Origin: Micromonospora matsumotoense
GTDB taxonomy: Bacteria > Actinomycetota > Actinomycetes > Mycobacteriales > Micromonosporaceae
Length of the DNA: 64,000 nt
Assembly (NCBI RefSeq): GCF_900091525.1
Contig: NZ_FMCU01000001.1
Coordinates: 558,001 to 622,000 of the forward strand
Direction: 5' to 3'
Under the pieces are notes generated by a model. That model was not told where the DNA came from. It worked only from the letters and a program-made list of their open reading frames with translations, and made no database searches. This document shows, one piece after another, positions 17,583 to 25,806 of this stretch (positions are counted from its first letter, which is position 1; every line of letters starts with the position of its first letter). The translations under genes were made by a program, and so were the position numbers.

Positions 17583-18428
17583 ATGGTGGAGTCCACCCCG
17601 ACCGAGGTGACCGCCCTGTACGGCGGGCCGGCCACCCGCCGGGTCCGTACCCGTGACCTGATCGCCGCCAAGGAGCGCGGCGACCGGTGGGCGATGCTCA
17701 CCTCGTACGACCAGTACACCGCCTCGATCTTCGACCAGGCGGGGATCCCGGCGCTGCTGGTCGGCGACTCGGCGGCGAACAACGTGTTCGGTTACGAGAC
17801 CACCCTGCCGGTGACCGTCGACGAACTGTTGCCGTTGGTCCGCGCCGTGGTCCGGGCGACCCGGCACACGCTGGTCGTCGGTGACCTGCCGTTCGGCTCG
17901 TACGAGGAGGGGCCGACGCAGGCGCTGCGCACGGCGGTGCGGTTCATGAAGGAGGGCGGCTGCCACGCGGTGAAGCTGGAGGGTGGCCGGCGCTGCGCCG
18001 ACCAGATCGCGGCGATCACCGGGGCGGGCATCCCGGTGATGGCGCACATCGGGTTCACCCCGCAGAGCGAGCACACCCTGGGCGGCTACCGGGTGCAGGG
18101 GCGCGGCGACACCGCCGACGAGGTGCTCGCCGACGCGCGGGCGGTGGCCGGGGCGGGCGCGTTCGCGGTGGTGCTGGAGATGGTGCCGGGCGAGGTCGCC
18201 AAGCGGGTCACCGCCGAACTGACCATCCCCACCGTCGGCATCGGCGCCGGCCCGGACACCGACGCCCAGGTGCTGGTCTGGCAGGACATGGCCGGGCTGC
18301 GCACCGGAAAGGCGCCCCGGTTCGTCAAGCGTTACGCCGACCTGGCCGGGGCGCTGACCGGGGCGACCCGCCAGTTCGCCGACGAGGTACGCGGCGGGGA
18401 GTTCCCCGCCGCCGAGCACACGTTCTGA
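17583..18428 (+). CDS. panB: 3-methyl-2-oxobutanoate hydroxymethyltransferase
   Basis: A 281-residue enzyme of the phosphoenolpyruvate mutase-like barrel. Family motifs include [48 protein letters not shown] and the [19 protein letters not shown] ending typical of PanB. It transfers a hydroxymethyl group from methylene-tetrahydrofolate to 2-oxoisovalerate, the first committed step of pantothenate and coenzyme A synthesis. ATG 17583 has AAAGGAGA seven bases upstream. A hairpin follows the stop. It occupies the same neighbourhood as panB of mycobacteria. Confidence 0.96.
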   Translation: MVESTPTEVTALYGGPATRRVRTRDLIAAKERGDRWAMLTSYDQYTASIFDQAGIPALLVGDSAANNVFGYETTLPVTVDELLPLVRAVVRATRHTLVVGDLPFGSYEEGPTQALRTAVRFMKEGGCHAVKLEGGRRCADQIAAITGAGIPVMAHIGFTPQSEHTLGGYRVQGRGDTADEVLADARAVAGAGAFAVVLEMVPGEVAKRVTAELTIPTVGIGAGPDTDAQVLVWQDMAGLRTGKAPRFVKRYADLAGALTGATRQFADEVRGGEFPAAEHTF

Positions 18429-18433
18429 GACCG

Positions 18434-18466
18434 GGTGGGGCGGTGGGCCATGCCCGCCGTCCCACC
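18434..18466 (+). terminator. 15-bp hairpin after panB
   Basis: The arm 18434-18448 pairs with 18452-18466 through a three-base loop, with two G-T pairs, starting six bases after the panB stop. The GC-rich 18467-18683 stretch that follows contains no convincing gene. Confidence 0.6.
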
Positions 18467-18683
18467 TTCCCGGAACGCGCCGCTGCCCGGCCCGCCGGGT
18501 AGCCGCTGCTGCCGTCCCCTCCGTCCGGCCCGCACAACGGCGTATCCGTCCGGCCCGCACGGCGGCCCGGTCTGCCGGTCCCGGCCGCTGTCGGCCGGCC
18601 GCCGGGCGACCCTCCCGGCGCGGCCGCCCGGCGGCGATGCCCCGCCCCGGGGAAACGGGTCATCGTGGGTCGTCGAAAGCCGC

Positions 18684-18696
18684 TAGGGTTCCGCTC
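18684..18696 (+). promoter_or_regulatory. -10 element for leaderless lipoprotein transcript
   Basis: TAGGGT at 18684-18689 is seven bases before GTG 18697, where the lipoprotein signal peptide begins. No ribosome site is present. Confidence 0.5.
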
Positions 18697-19215
18697 GTGG
18701 ATCATGCTCGCTTGTCAACTGTCGTCCTGACCTGTGTCTCCGTGCTGGCCCTCGCGGCGTGCAGCAAAGCGGAGCCGGTGCCGACGGCCGCGCCGCCGAC
18801 CTCCGCCAGCGCTGCGCCGTCCGCCTCCGCGGCGGACTCCCCGGCCACCACCGGCCCCGCCACCACCGGCCCGGCCGCGGCCGCCGACCCGGCGGCCGAC
18901 AAGAAGCTCTGCACGGCGGCGAAGAAGATCGCCACGACGACGAAGACCGACGTCATGAAGGCCGCGATGTCGGGTGGTGACCCGAACCCGGCGATCAAGA
19001 AGGCCTACACCGAGATGGCGACGGGACTGGCCAAGGCCACCGCCGACAGCCCCGCCAGCGAGGCGGTCACCGCGCTGGGCGCGTTCGGTGCCGCCGCCGG
19101 CAGGGTGGCGACCGCCCCGGACATGGATGCCGCGGCCAGTGGCCCCGAGTTCCAGAAGACCAGCGCGATGGCGAACGCCGCCTGCAAGAAGGCCGGCGTC
19201 GACATCAACTTCTGA
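18697..19215 (+). CDS. lipoprotein, unknown function
   Basis: A 172-residue protein with a type II signal peptide. A basic start is followed by a hydrophobic core and the lipobox LALAAC, with the modified cysteine near residue 22. A Thr/Ala/Pro-rich linker of about 45 residues leads to a helical domain containing two further cysteines (KLCTAAKK and NAACKKAG near the end), which could form a disulfide outside the cell. I do not recognise the family. It stands alone between panB and the convergent F420 oxidoreductase gene. Confidence 0.75.
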   Translation: MDHARLSTVVLTCVSVLALAACSKAEPVPTAAPPTSASAAPSASAADSPATTGPATTGPAAAADPAADKKLCTAAKKIATTTKTDVMKAAMSGGDPNPAIKKAYTEMATGLAKATADSPASEAVTALGAFGAAAGRVATAPDMDAAASGPEFQKTSAMANAACKKAGVDINF

Positions 19216-19224
19216 CCCGCCCGG

Positions 19225-19923
19225 TCAGAGGTCGGTGACCCGGATGCCGGCGTGCGCCTTGTAGCGCTTGTTGATGGCGATCAGGTTGGCGGTGAAGGCC
19301 TCGATCTGGTGGGCGTTGCGCAGCCGCCCGGCATAGATCCCGCGCATGCCGGGAATCCGGGCGGCCAGCGCGCCGACGATGTCGACCAGTTCCCGCTCCT
19401 CGGTGCAGATCAGCACGTCGAGGTCGATCCGGTCGATCTCCGGGTCGGCCAGCAGCGGCGCGCTGACGTGGTGGAATGCCGCGCAGACCCGGGAGTCGGG
19501 CAGCAGGGCCGCCGCCTGCTGCGCGGCGCTGCCCTCGGCGACCGGCAGGGCGTACGGGCCCTGCTTGTCGAAGCCGAGCGGATTGACGCAGTCGATGACG
19601 ATCTTGCCAGCCAGTGGCCCGGCCAGTGCGGCGACGGTGGCCGCGTGCCCGTCCCACGGCACCGCGATCACCACCACGTCACTGCGACGGGCCACCTCGT
19701 CGTTGCCGGCGCCGGTCACGTCGACCCCCGCCGGCATCCGGGGCGACGCGGCGACCTCCGCCGCCGCCTCGGCGGCCCGCTCGGCGGAACGGGACCCGAT
19801 CAGCACCTGCTGGCCGGCCCGGGCGAACCGGTAGGCCAGCCCCCGCCCCTGGTCGCCGGTGCCGCCGATGATGCCGACGGTCAGCCCGGACACGTCGGGA
19901 AGGGTGCTCGCGTCGTATGCCAT
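19225..19923 (-). CDS. F420:NADP oxidoreductase family protein
   Basis: A 232-residue protein with an N-terminal Rossmann fold (LTVGIIGGTGDQGRGLAYRF) followed by SRSAERA, the pattern used for NADP binding. Later motifs DVVVIAVPWDGHA, IVIDCVNPLGFDKQGPYALP and AAFHHVSAPLL match the Fno/NpdG family. These exchange hydride between NADPH and the deazaflavin F420. The presence of F420 chemistry agrees with an actinomycete. It ends nine bases from the lipoprotein stop, in convergent orientation. Confidence 0.88.
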   Translation of the reverse strand: MAYDASTLPDVSGLTVGIIGGTGDQGRGLAYRFARAGQQVLIGSRSAERAAEAAAEVAASPRMPAGVDVTGAGNDEVARRSDVVVIAVPWDGHAATVAALAGPLAGKIVIDCVNPLGFDKQGPYALPVAEGSAAQQAAALLPDSRVCAAFHHVSAPLLADPEIDRIDLDVLICTEERELVDIVGALAARIPGMRGIYAGRLRNAHQIEAFTANLIAINKRYKAHAGIRVTDL

Positions 19924-20034
19924 ACCGCCATCCTCGCAAACCGCCCGCGCACGACACGGTCACACCCGCCGCGCACGGCACTCACGCTGGCCGCGCACGG
20001 CGCTCACGCTGGCCGCCGAGCGTGGGGGCGGGAT

Positions 20035-21465
20035 TCAGGCGCGCTCGAAGAGGATCTTGCGGCCGACCGGGTCGGCGGTGACCAGGCGTACGGTGACCCG
20101 CTCGCCCAGGGGCAGCTCCCCGGTGCAGCGGGCCCGCACCGGCGGATCGTCCAACGCCACCGTCCCGCCGGGGACCCGACCGGGCTTCGACTGACTGTTC
20201 GGGGGCGCATCCACGTCCAGCACCGCCGCGGAGAACGTCTCCCCCACCCGGTGCTCCAGCAGCACCGCCTCGGCCAGCTCGATCGCACCCCGGGTGGCGG
20301 TGCCGGCCGTCCGGTCGGTCGAGGCCATCACCTCCGGCAGCCGGGGCAGCGCGGTGCGGGCCCACTCCGGCACCTCACGGCCCTCGTGCAGGGCCAGGCA
20401 GACCTCCGTGGCGTACCGGTCGGCCAGCCGCCGTAGCGGGGCGGTGACATGGGCGTACGCGGCGGCGACCCCGCCGTGCTCCGGTTGTTCGGGCAGCTCG
20501 CCGTCGAACGCCGTGTACGCCGCACCGCGCATCAGTTCGGCCGCCTGGTCGACGAAGGCGGCGGCCCGGGGCTGCGAGGCGTCCAACCCGGCCAGCACCT
20601 CCCCCACCCGTACCCCGTCCGGCCAGTGCACGCCCAGCGGGGCTGCCGCCGCGCGCAGCCGGGCCACCGCCTCCGGCTTCGGTGCCGGCATGGTGCGCAG
20701 CAGCCCGATCCGACCGGCGAGCATGATGTCCGCCGCCGCCATCCCGGTGAGCAGGGAGATCTGGGCGTTGTGGTCCTCCATCGGGCCGGGGCCGCGCAGC
20801 ACCAGCCGCCACCCGTCCCCGTCGGGCTCGACGTCCTGCTCGGGCAACGGCAGGTTGACCGCGCCCCGGCGCAGGCCGCGGGCGGTGAGCAGGGCGCCGA
20901 TCTCGGGCAGCAGGGCGATCGGTTCGGGGAGCCGACCGGCGTCGGCGGCCACCTGCACGCCCGAATAGTCCAGTTTGGCGCGGCTGCGGACCAGGGCGCG
21001 CTCCAGCCCGACGGCGACGGTGGCCCCGTCGGTGTCGAGGTCGATGGTCCAGAGCACCGCTGCCCGGTCGACGTCGGGCAGCAGGCTGGCCGCCCCCTCG
21101 CTGAGGGCGTGCGGGTGCAACGGCACGTTGCCGTCGGGCAGGTAGACGGTCTGCCCGCGCCGCCAGGTCTCCTCCTCCAACGGCCCGCCGGGGCGCACGT
21201 GGGCGGCGACGTCGGCGATGGCGTACCGCACCCGGTAGCCGCCGGGGCGGGCGCTGAGGTGCATCGCCTGGTCCAGGTCGCGGGAGGCGGCCGGGTCGAC
21301 CGTGACGAACGGGATGTTGGTACGGTCGGCCACGGCGGGCGGCGGGGCGTCGGCCGCCTCGTCCGCCTCGCGCTGCGCTGCGGCCGGGAAGCTGTCGGGC
21401 AGTCCCAGCTCGCGGCGCAGCGCGCCGAAGTCGATGCGGGGCGCGAGCACACGTCGGATGACCAC
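20035..21465 (-). CDS. RNB-domain exoribonuclease (RNase II/R family)
   Basis: A 476-residue protein dominated by an RNB catalytic domain. The acidic cluster at Asp57, Asp63 and Asp65 (VTVDPAASRDLDQAM) is the metal site. YRVRYAIADVAAHVRPGGPLEEE and VYLPDGNVPLHPHALSEGAASL are typical RNB motifs. A short S1-like tail (GERVTVRLVTADPVGRKILFERA) ends it. It is shorter than RNase R and lacks its N-terminal cold-shock domains, as in other actinobacterial RNase II-like proteins that degrade RNA 3' to 5'. GTG 21465 starts it. It is followed by the F420 enzyme gene 111 bases on. Confidence 0.9.
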   Translation of the reverse strand: MVIRRVLAPRIDFGALRRELGLPDSFPAAAQREADEAADAPPPAVADRTNIPFVTVDPAASRDLDQAMHLSARPGGYRVRYAIADVAAHVRPGGPLEEETWRRGQTVYLPDGNVPLHPHALSEGAASLLPDVDRAAVLWTIDLDTDGATVAVGLERALVRSRAKLDYSGVQVAADAGRLPEPIALLPEIGALLTARGLRRGAVNLPLPEQDVEPDGDGWRLVLRGPGPMEDHNAQISLLTGMAAADIMLAGRIGLLRTMPAPKPEAVARLRAAAAPLGVHWPDGVRVGEVLAGLDASQPRAAAFVDQAAELMRGAAYTAFDGELPEQPEHGGVAAAYAHVTAPLRRLADRYATEVCLALHEGREVPEWARTALPRLPEVMASTDRTAGTATRGAIELAEAVLLEHRVGETFSAAVLDVDAPPNSQSKPGRVPGGTVALDDPPVRARCTGELPLGERVTVRLVTADPVGRKILFERA

Positions 21466-21531
21466 GGGTCAATCCTGGCAGCGTGCCGCGCGATCCGCTC
21501 TCCGGCAGGCGGGCGACGGTCTGTCGTACGG

Positions 21532-22503
21532 TCAGCCGGTGGCCTTCCGGGCGCGGGAGCGGGCGCTGGCCGGCGCGGTGGCGCGCGCCGCCGCCGTACG
21601 GCCGGGGGCCTTACGGGCGGTGACCTTCGTGGCGGGCGTCTTCGTGGCGGTCGCCTTCGCCGCCGCCGTGCGGGTGGCCGTCGCGCTCGCCTTCCGGGCC
21701 GGGGCCTTCTTCGCGGTCGACTTCGACGCGGGTGCCGTCTTCGCGGTCGACTTCCTGGCTGGCGCCTTCTTGGCTGCGGCGGCCTTCTTGGCGGGCATCG
21801 GCGTCTTCGCCGCCGTGCTCTTGCGGGCCGCCGTGCTCTTCGCAGCCGTCGTCGTCTTCGCGGCCGTCGTCCTACGGGCGGCCGTGGTCTTCGCGGGCGT
21901 GGTCTTCTTCGCGGCCGTGGTCTTCGTGGCGGCTGTCTTCTTCGCGGGCGTGGTCTTCTTCGCCGCGGTGGTCTTCCTGGCGGTGGTCCGGGCGGTCGCG
22001 GTGGTCTTCTTCGCCGCTGCCGCGGTCGTCCGCTTCGCCGCGGTGGTCTTCTTCGCCGCCGTGGTCCGGGCGGTCGCCGTGGTCTTCTTCACTGCCCCGA
22101 CGGTCTTCCGGGCGGCGGCGGTGGTCCTGCTGGCGGCCTTCTTGGCCGGGGCCTTCCGCGCGGTCGACTTCGACGCGGTGCTCCTGGCCGCCGGGGCCTT
22201 CTTCGCCGTCGACTTCGATGCGGGAGCCGTCTTGGCGGTGCTCCTGGCGGCCGGGGCCTTCTTCGCCGTACCGGTCATGCCGGCCGCCGCCTTCCTGGCC
22301 GTGGCCGTGCCGGCGGCCGGGGTCCGGCCCGAGCCGGCGCCCGCCGCGTTCGCCGTCGCCCGGCCGGCCGACGTCTTGCGGGCCGCAGCCGTGGTGGTGG
22401 TGGAGCGGCGGGCCGCAGTGCTCCGGGTCGCGCCTGCGGTCCGCGCCGCCGCGGCGGTCTTCGTCGCGGCCGGGCGGGTGGTGGCCTTTGTTGCTTCGGC
22501 CAT
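21532..22503 (-). CDS. histone H1-like Lys/Ala/Thr-rich DNA-binding protein
   Basis: A 323-residue protein made almost entirely of Ala, Lys, Thr, Arg, Pro and Ser, arranged as irregular AKKTTAAKKT, KKAPARKSTAKTAPASKST and TTARKTTAAKK units like the tail of eukaryotic linker histones. No folded HU or Lsr2 domain is visible. It should bind DNA through charge and compact the nucleoid. ATG 22503 has AAGGAGGG in the leader. The repeats at about residues 86-105 and 266-285 share the 14-residue string STAKTAPASKSTAK, evidence of duplication. A hairpin lies in the 82-bp gap upstream. Confidence 0.8.
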   Translation of the reverse strand: MAEATKATTRPAATKTAAAARTAGATRSTAARRSTTTTAAARKTSAGRATANAAGAGSGRTPAAGTATARKAAAGMTGTAKKAPAARSTAKTAPASKSTAKKAPAARSTASKSTARKAPAKKAASRTTAAARKTVGAVKKTTATARTTAAKKTTAAKRTTAAAAKKTTATARTTARKTTAAKKTTPAKKTAATKTTAAKKTTPAKTTAARRTTAAKTTTAAKSTAARKSTAAKTPMPAKKAAAAKKAPARKSTAKTAPASKSTAKKAPARKASATATRTAAAKATATKTPATKVTARKAPGRTAAARATAPASARSRARKATG

Positions 22504-22533
22504 CTCGGTTCCCTCCTTGGGGACATGCTCCCG

Positions 22534-22555
22534 CGTGCCTCCTCACGGAGGCACG
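22534..22555 (-). terminator. 9-bp hairpin between the small CDS and the H1-like gene
   Basis: CGTGCCTCC (22534-22542) and GGAGGCACG (22547-22555) pair perfectly around TCAC. It may end the upstream small gene or attenuate the H1-like gene. Confidence 0.5.
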
Positions 22556-22585
22556 GAGTCCTCGACGCGGGCCGTCCCGCGCCGT

Positions 22586-22789
22586 TCAGTTGCCCTCCCC
22601 GGCCCAGCGGGCATCTTCGGCCTCCCACGCCTCGTTACGCTCCTGCACCTTCTGCAGGGCGTTCTCCGCGTCGGCAGCCGAGGGATACGGTCCGAGAACG
22701 TGCTTGGCAGGGCACACGTCGGCATCGGTCTCGACCCGGTGGTGTCGGGTGCACCAGTAGTAGTGCCCACCACTTCCGCTGTCGTTCAT
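22586..22789 (-). CDS. small conserved Cys/His protein
   Basis: A 67-residue protein beginning MNDSGSGGHYYWC. It has a WCTRHHRVETDADVCPAKH segment in which two Cys-x-x-His-like pairs could hold one zinc, followed by a charged helix (ADAENALQKVQERNEAWEAED). Small proteins of this kind recur in actinobacteria, but I know of no assigned function. ATG 22789 is the only start that yields the compact Cys/His domain. It precedes the H1-like gene on the same strand. Confidence 0.7.
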   Translation of the reverse strand: MNDSGSGGHYYWCTRHHRVETDADVCPAKHVLGPYPSAADAENALQKVQERNEAWEAEDARWAGEGN

Positions 22790-23060
22790 GAGATCACTGT
22801 GCACCGGGCGCAGCCCGACCGCCACCGGATCGCCGCAATTGGTCGCGACCACATCCACAGTAGACGTGCTCGGACCCCCCGGAGGCGAAACCGCGAAATC
22901 GGCCCCGACCTGCCCGGGGAGCACCCGAAACCGGCCCGGCGACGCCGCGCCGGAGACCCGGTTCGGGGGCAGACACGGCACGGGCACGCCCCGGGGCCGC
23001 CGGCTCCGCGCGGGATCGGGTGAGCCGAAAAGCTGGTGGTACGACTCCCGGGGGCACCGG

Positions 23061-23074
23061 CAGAATCGAGCGTC
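23061..23074 (+). promoter_or_regulatory. -10 element for leaderless M48 transcript
   Basis: CAGAAT at 23061-23066 lies eight bases before GTG 23075, with no ribosome site. The 22790-23060 stretch contains no gene I can support and should hold both divergent promoters. Confidence 0.4.
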
Positions 23075-24337
23075 GTGATCACGACGGGGACCTGTCCGCG
23101 CTGCGGCACGGCGACGGTGTCGATACGGGCGGCGATGCCCTGGTGTGCGGACTGCGAGTGGAACCTGGACGGCTACGATCCGGGGCGTCGGGCGCCCGAG
23201 TTCGGCTGGGCGTGGGTCGATCGGCGCACCCACCGGATCGCGACCCGGCTGAACCGTCGGCAGTACGCCATCCTCGTCGGCCGTCCGTTGGAGCCGGCCG
23301 GACCGGGGCTGGCCGGGATGGTGACGGCGACCGCCGCGCTACTGCTGGTGGTCGGGGTGCTGGCGCTGGCCGGGCTCGGCTGCTGGCTGCTCTTCGCGTA
23401 CCCGTTCCCGAATGTCGCGGTGGTCTTCGGGGTGGCGCTGGTCGGGCTGGCGGTGTCGCTGCGACCTCGTTTCGGCCGGCTCGATGCCGACCTGGAGGTG
23501 CTCGACCCTCGACGGACTCCGGAGTTGCACGCGCTGGTCGCGGAGGTGGCGGCAGCGGTCGGCGCGCCCGTGCCGCAGGTGATCGGGGTGGACGGCAGCT
23601 TCAATGCGTACTCGACCTCGGTGGGGTTGCGGCGGCAGCGGGTGCTCTGTCTCGGACTGCCACTGTGGGGCGCCCTCGACGGGGCGCAGCGGGTCGCGTT
23701 GATCGGCCACGAGTTGGCGCACTTCGTCAACGGCGACGTCCGCCGGCTGCTGGTCACCCAGCCCGCGCTGACGATGCTCGGCAATGCCGCCGACCTGTTC
23801 CGGCCGTCTCCCACCGGCCGGCCCGGCGGGTTGCTGGAGATGGTCGGCGAGGCGTTGGGCCGGGCGGTCTCGTGGATGCTGTCCCGGCTGCTCTTCGGCG
23901 TTCACCTGCTGCTGGTCTGGACGGCGTTGCGGGACAGCCAGCGGGCCGAGTACCTGGCCGACGAGTTGGCCGCCCGGGCGGCGGGCAGCACCGGCGCGCG
24001 CGACCTGCTCGACGTCCTGCTCAGCGGGGACTCGGTCACCCTGGTGGTGCGGCAGGCGTCCCGGGGCGGGCAGGGACCACGACAGTGGCGGTCCGAGGTG
24101 GCGCGGGCCCGGGCGGCGGCGGCCGGGCGAATGCCGCTGGTCCGCCAGTTGTCGGTCCGGGAACACACGTCGCTCTTCGCCTCGCACCCGCCGGCCGGAC
24201 TGCGCCACCGGATGCTCACCGCCCGCGCCCCGCACGAGCCGACGGTGACGCTGGACGAGAGCCGGATGGCGCGCCTCGACGCGGAGTTGGGCCGGCACTT
24301 CGACCGGGCGGCCCGGATCGTCGCCTGGTCCGGCTGA
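23075..24337 (+). CDS. membrane-bound M48-family metalloprotease with N-terminal zinc ribbon
   Basis: A 420-residue protein. Residues 7-27 carry CPRC and CADC pairs, a small zinc ribbon. Two hydrophobic segments (about 90-130) precede the catalytic domain. The HELAH motif at residues 212-216, followed by the RAEYLADELAA glutamate near 290-300, is the HtpX/Ste24 zinc site. Such proteases clear misfolded membrane proteins. The extra N-terminal ribbon is less usual. The start GTG gives VITTGTCPRC. A 38-bp palindrome lies 150 bases after the stop. Confidence 0.88.
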   Translation: MITTGTCPRCGTATVSIRAAMPWCADCEWNLDGYDPGRRAPEFGWAWVDRRTHRIATRLNRRQYAILVGRPLEPAGPGLAGMVTATAALLLVVGVLALAGLGCWLLFAYPFPNVAVVFGVALVGLAVSLRPRFGRLDADLEVLDPRRTPELHALVAEVAAAVGAPVPQVIGVDGSFNAYSTSVGLRRQRVLCLGLPLWGALDGAQRVALIGHELAHFVNGDVRRLLVTQPALTMLGNAADLFRPSPTGRPGGLLEMVGEALGRAVSWMLSRLLFGVHLLLVWTALRDSQRAEYLADELAARAAGSTGARDLLDVLLSGDSVTLVVRQASRGGQGPRQWRSEVARARAAAAGRMPLVRQLSVREHTSLFASHPPAGLRHRMLTARAPHEPTVTLDESRMARLDAELGRHFDRAARIVAWSG

Positions 24338-24488
24338 GCCCTCGTCCACGGCGCTCGGGGTCGACTCCCGGCCCGAACGCGGGACACGGCAACCAGCGGA
24401 TCAGGGACTTCCGCCCCTTCCATCCGGAGCAGGTATCTGTTGGCAGCTCGCCCCGGGATGAACCATCCTTCGGCGTGGTCCTCCTGAC

Positions 24489-24526
24489 GGGACTGTCCGG
24501 CCGGCCCGGGCCGGCCGGACAGTCCC
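24489..24526 (+). terminator. 38-bp perfect palindrome
   Basis: The sequence 24489-24526 equals its own reverse complement over all 38 bases (it begins GGGACTGTCCGGCCGG). As RNA it would make a 17-bp stem with a tiny loop. It lies 150 bases past the M48 stop and 142 before the roadblock pair, within a gene-free stretch of 331 bases (24338-24668). It may be a terminator or part of the leader of the next gene. Confidence 0.55.
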
Positions 24527-24668
24527 GATGCGGCAGCCCCGAGTGCGACCGGGTCGAGGTGTGTGCGAGTGTCGTCAGACCTCTTGCGGCGCTGCCACCG
24601 CCCGTCAACCGAGCGGGGACGACGACGATGTCAACGGCGCCGCCCTGTCGAACCGGGAGAACACCACC

Positions 24669-25040
24669 GTGGCTAGCCTGGACGTCGCCCTGAAGAACGC
24701 GATGAGCATCGATGGAGCGATCGGGGTGGCACTCGTCGACTACAACAGCGGAATGACCCTCGGCGTGGCCGGCGGCACCGGCGAGATCGATCTGACCGTC
24801 GCCGCCGCCGGCAACACCGATGTCGTCCGCGCCAAGATGCGCACCCTGGAAATGCTCAAGATCGAGGACGAGATCGAGGACATCCTGATCACACTCGGCG
24901 GTCAGTACCATCTGATCCGGCCGCTGACCGGCCGCACCGGCAAGGGCCTGTTCCTTTATCTGATGGTGAGCAAGAGCCGGGCCAACCTGGCCATGGCCCG
25001 ACACCAGCTGCGCACCATCGAGGAGAGCCTGGAACTGTGA
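24669..25040 (+). CDS. roadblock/LC7-like protein 1
   Basis: A 123-residue protein. MSIDGAIGVALVDYNSGMTLGV, LTVAAAGNTDVVRAKMRTLEML and EDILITLGGQYHLIRPL follow the alternating helix and strand pattern of roadblock/LC7 proteins. In bacteria these serve as partners or regulators of small GTPases. No GTPase gene is present in the window. GTG 24669 follows GGGAGAACACCACC. Its stop overlaps the start of the next gene by four bases, so the two subunits are probably made together and may form a heterodimer. Confidence 0.72.
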   Translation: MASLDVALKNAMSIDGAIGVALVDYNSGMTLGVAGGTGEIDLTVAAAGNTDVVRAKMRTLEMLKIEDEIEDILITLGGQYHLIRPLTGRTGKGLFLYLMVSKSRANLAMARHQLRTIEESLEL

Positions 25041-25525
25041 GCGCAGACAAGACCGAGAAGACCCTGCCCCGCCGCTCCCCGCGCACCAGCAGGCTGCCGG
25101 CCACCCGGCTGCTCCCGCCGTCGCTCGCCGGGGACCGCTCGTTGCCGTACCCGGCGATCGGTCGCGAGCTGGCGGAACTGCGGCACCAGATCCCCGGGGT
25201 GCACGGCTGCGTGCTGGGCGGCGTCGACGGCCTGCTCATCACCCACAACCTGCAGACCGAGGTGGACCCGAACGACCTGGCCGCGCTCGCCGCGACCACC
25301 TTCGGCCTCGGCCGGCAGGTCGGCATGCGGCTCGACCAGGGGGACTTCCAGCAGTCCACGGTACGCAACCAGAGCGGTTACCTGAGCGTCTACGCGGTCA
25401 GCGACCAGGCTCTGCTCGCCGTGGTCGGCACGGACGCCGTCAACGTCGCCCGGCTGCACCTGCACGCCCCGGGAGTGGCCGGCCGCCTCGCGGCGCTGCT
25501 GACCCGCGTACCGACGGAGGCCTGA
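25037..25525 (+). CDS. roadblock/LC7-domain protein 2
   Basis: A 162-residue protein with a roughly 45-residue basic, disordered N-terminus, then a roadblock domain. LRHQIPGVHGCVLGGVDGLLITHNL, LAALAATTFGLGRQVG and YLSVYAVSDQALLAVVGTDAVNVARLHL match MglB/CvnB-type roadblock modules. The GTGA overlap with the upstream gene indicates translational coupling. A role in polarity or small-GTPase signalling is inferred from the family. A 281-base gene-free gap follows. Confidence 0.78.
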   Translation: MSADKTEKTLPRRSPRTSRLPATRLLPPSLAGDRSLPYPAIGRELAELRHQIPGVHGCVLGGVDGLLITHNLQTEVDPNDLAALAATTFGLGRQVGMRLDQGDFQQSTVRNQSGYLSVYAVSDQALLAVVGTDAVNVARLHLHAPGVAGRLAALLTRVPTEA

Positions 25526-25806
25526 TCCGGACGGCGGGGCGGCGGCGGATCACGCCGTCCCCCGCCCGGCCCGGACCACCCGGCCGCGCCGGCCCACCCA
25601 GGTCGGAGAGGCTCTTTAACGGGCGAATCCCGGCCTCTGTCCACACTCCACCGCACCACCCGACCAGATACCCCGGATCTGGCTTTTCCGAAATAGTCGC
25701 CACTGCTGGGAAATAGTCATCGCAGATGGTCGGAACGCGCGACACAGCAACGATAGTTGACCGCGAAAGTAACTGTGTCGACATATATTTCTGATCAAGT
25801 CTACGG
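25526..25806 (+). promoter_or_regulatory. A/T-richer promoter region of the Gly-Gly-Pro secreted protein
   Basis: The last 200 bases before ATG 25807 are clearly poorer in GC than their surroundings. They contain TTGACC (25757-25762) and TATATT (25784-25789). The 21-base spacing is long, so the exact promoter is uncertain. No ribosome site precedes the ATG. The contrast in composition suggests a specially regulated or acquired control region. Confidence 0.4.
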
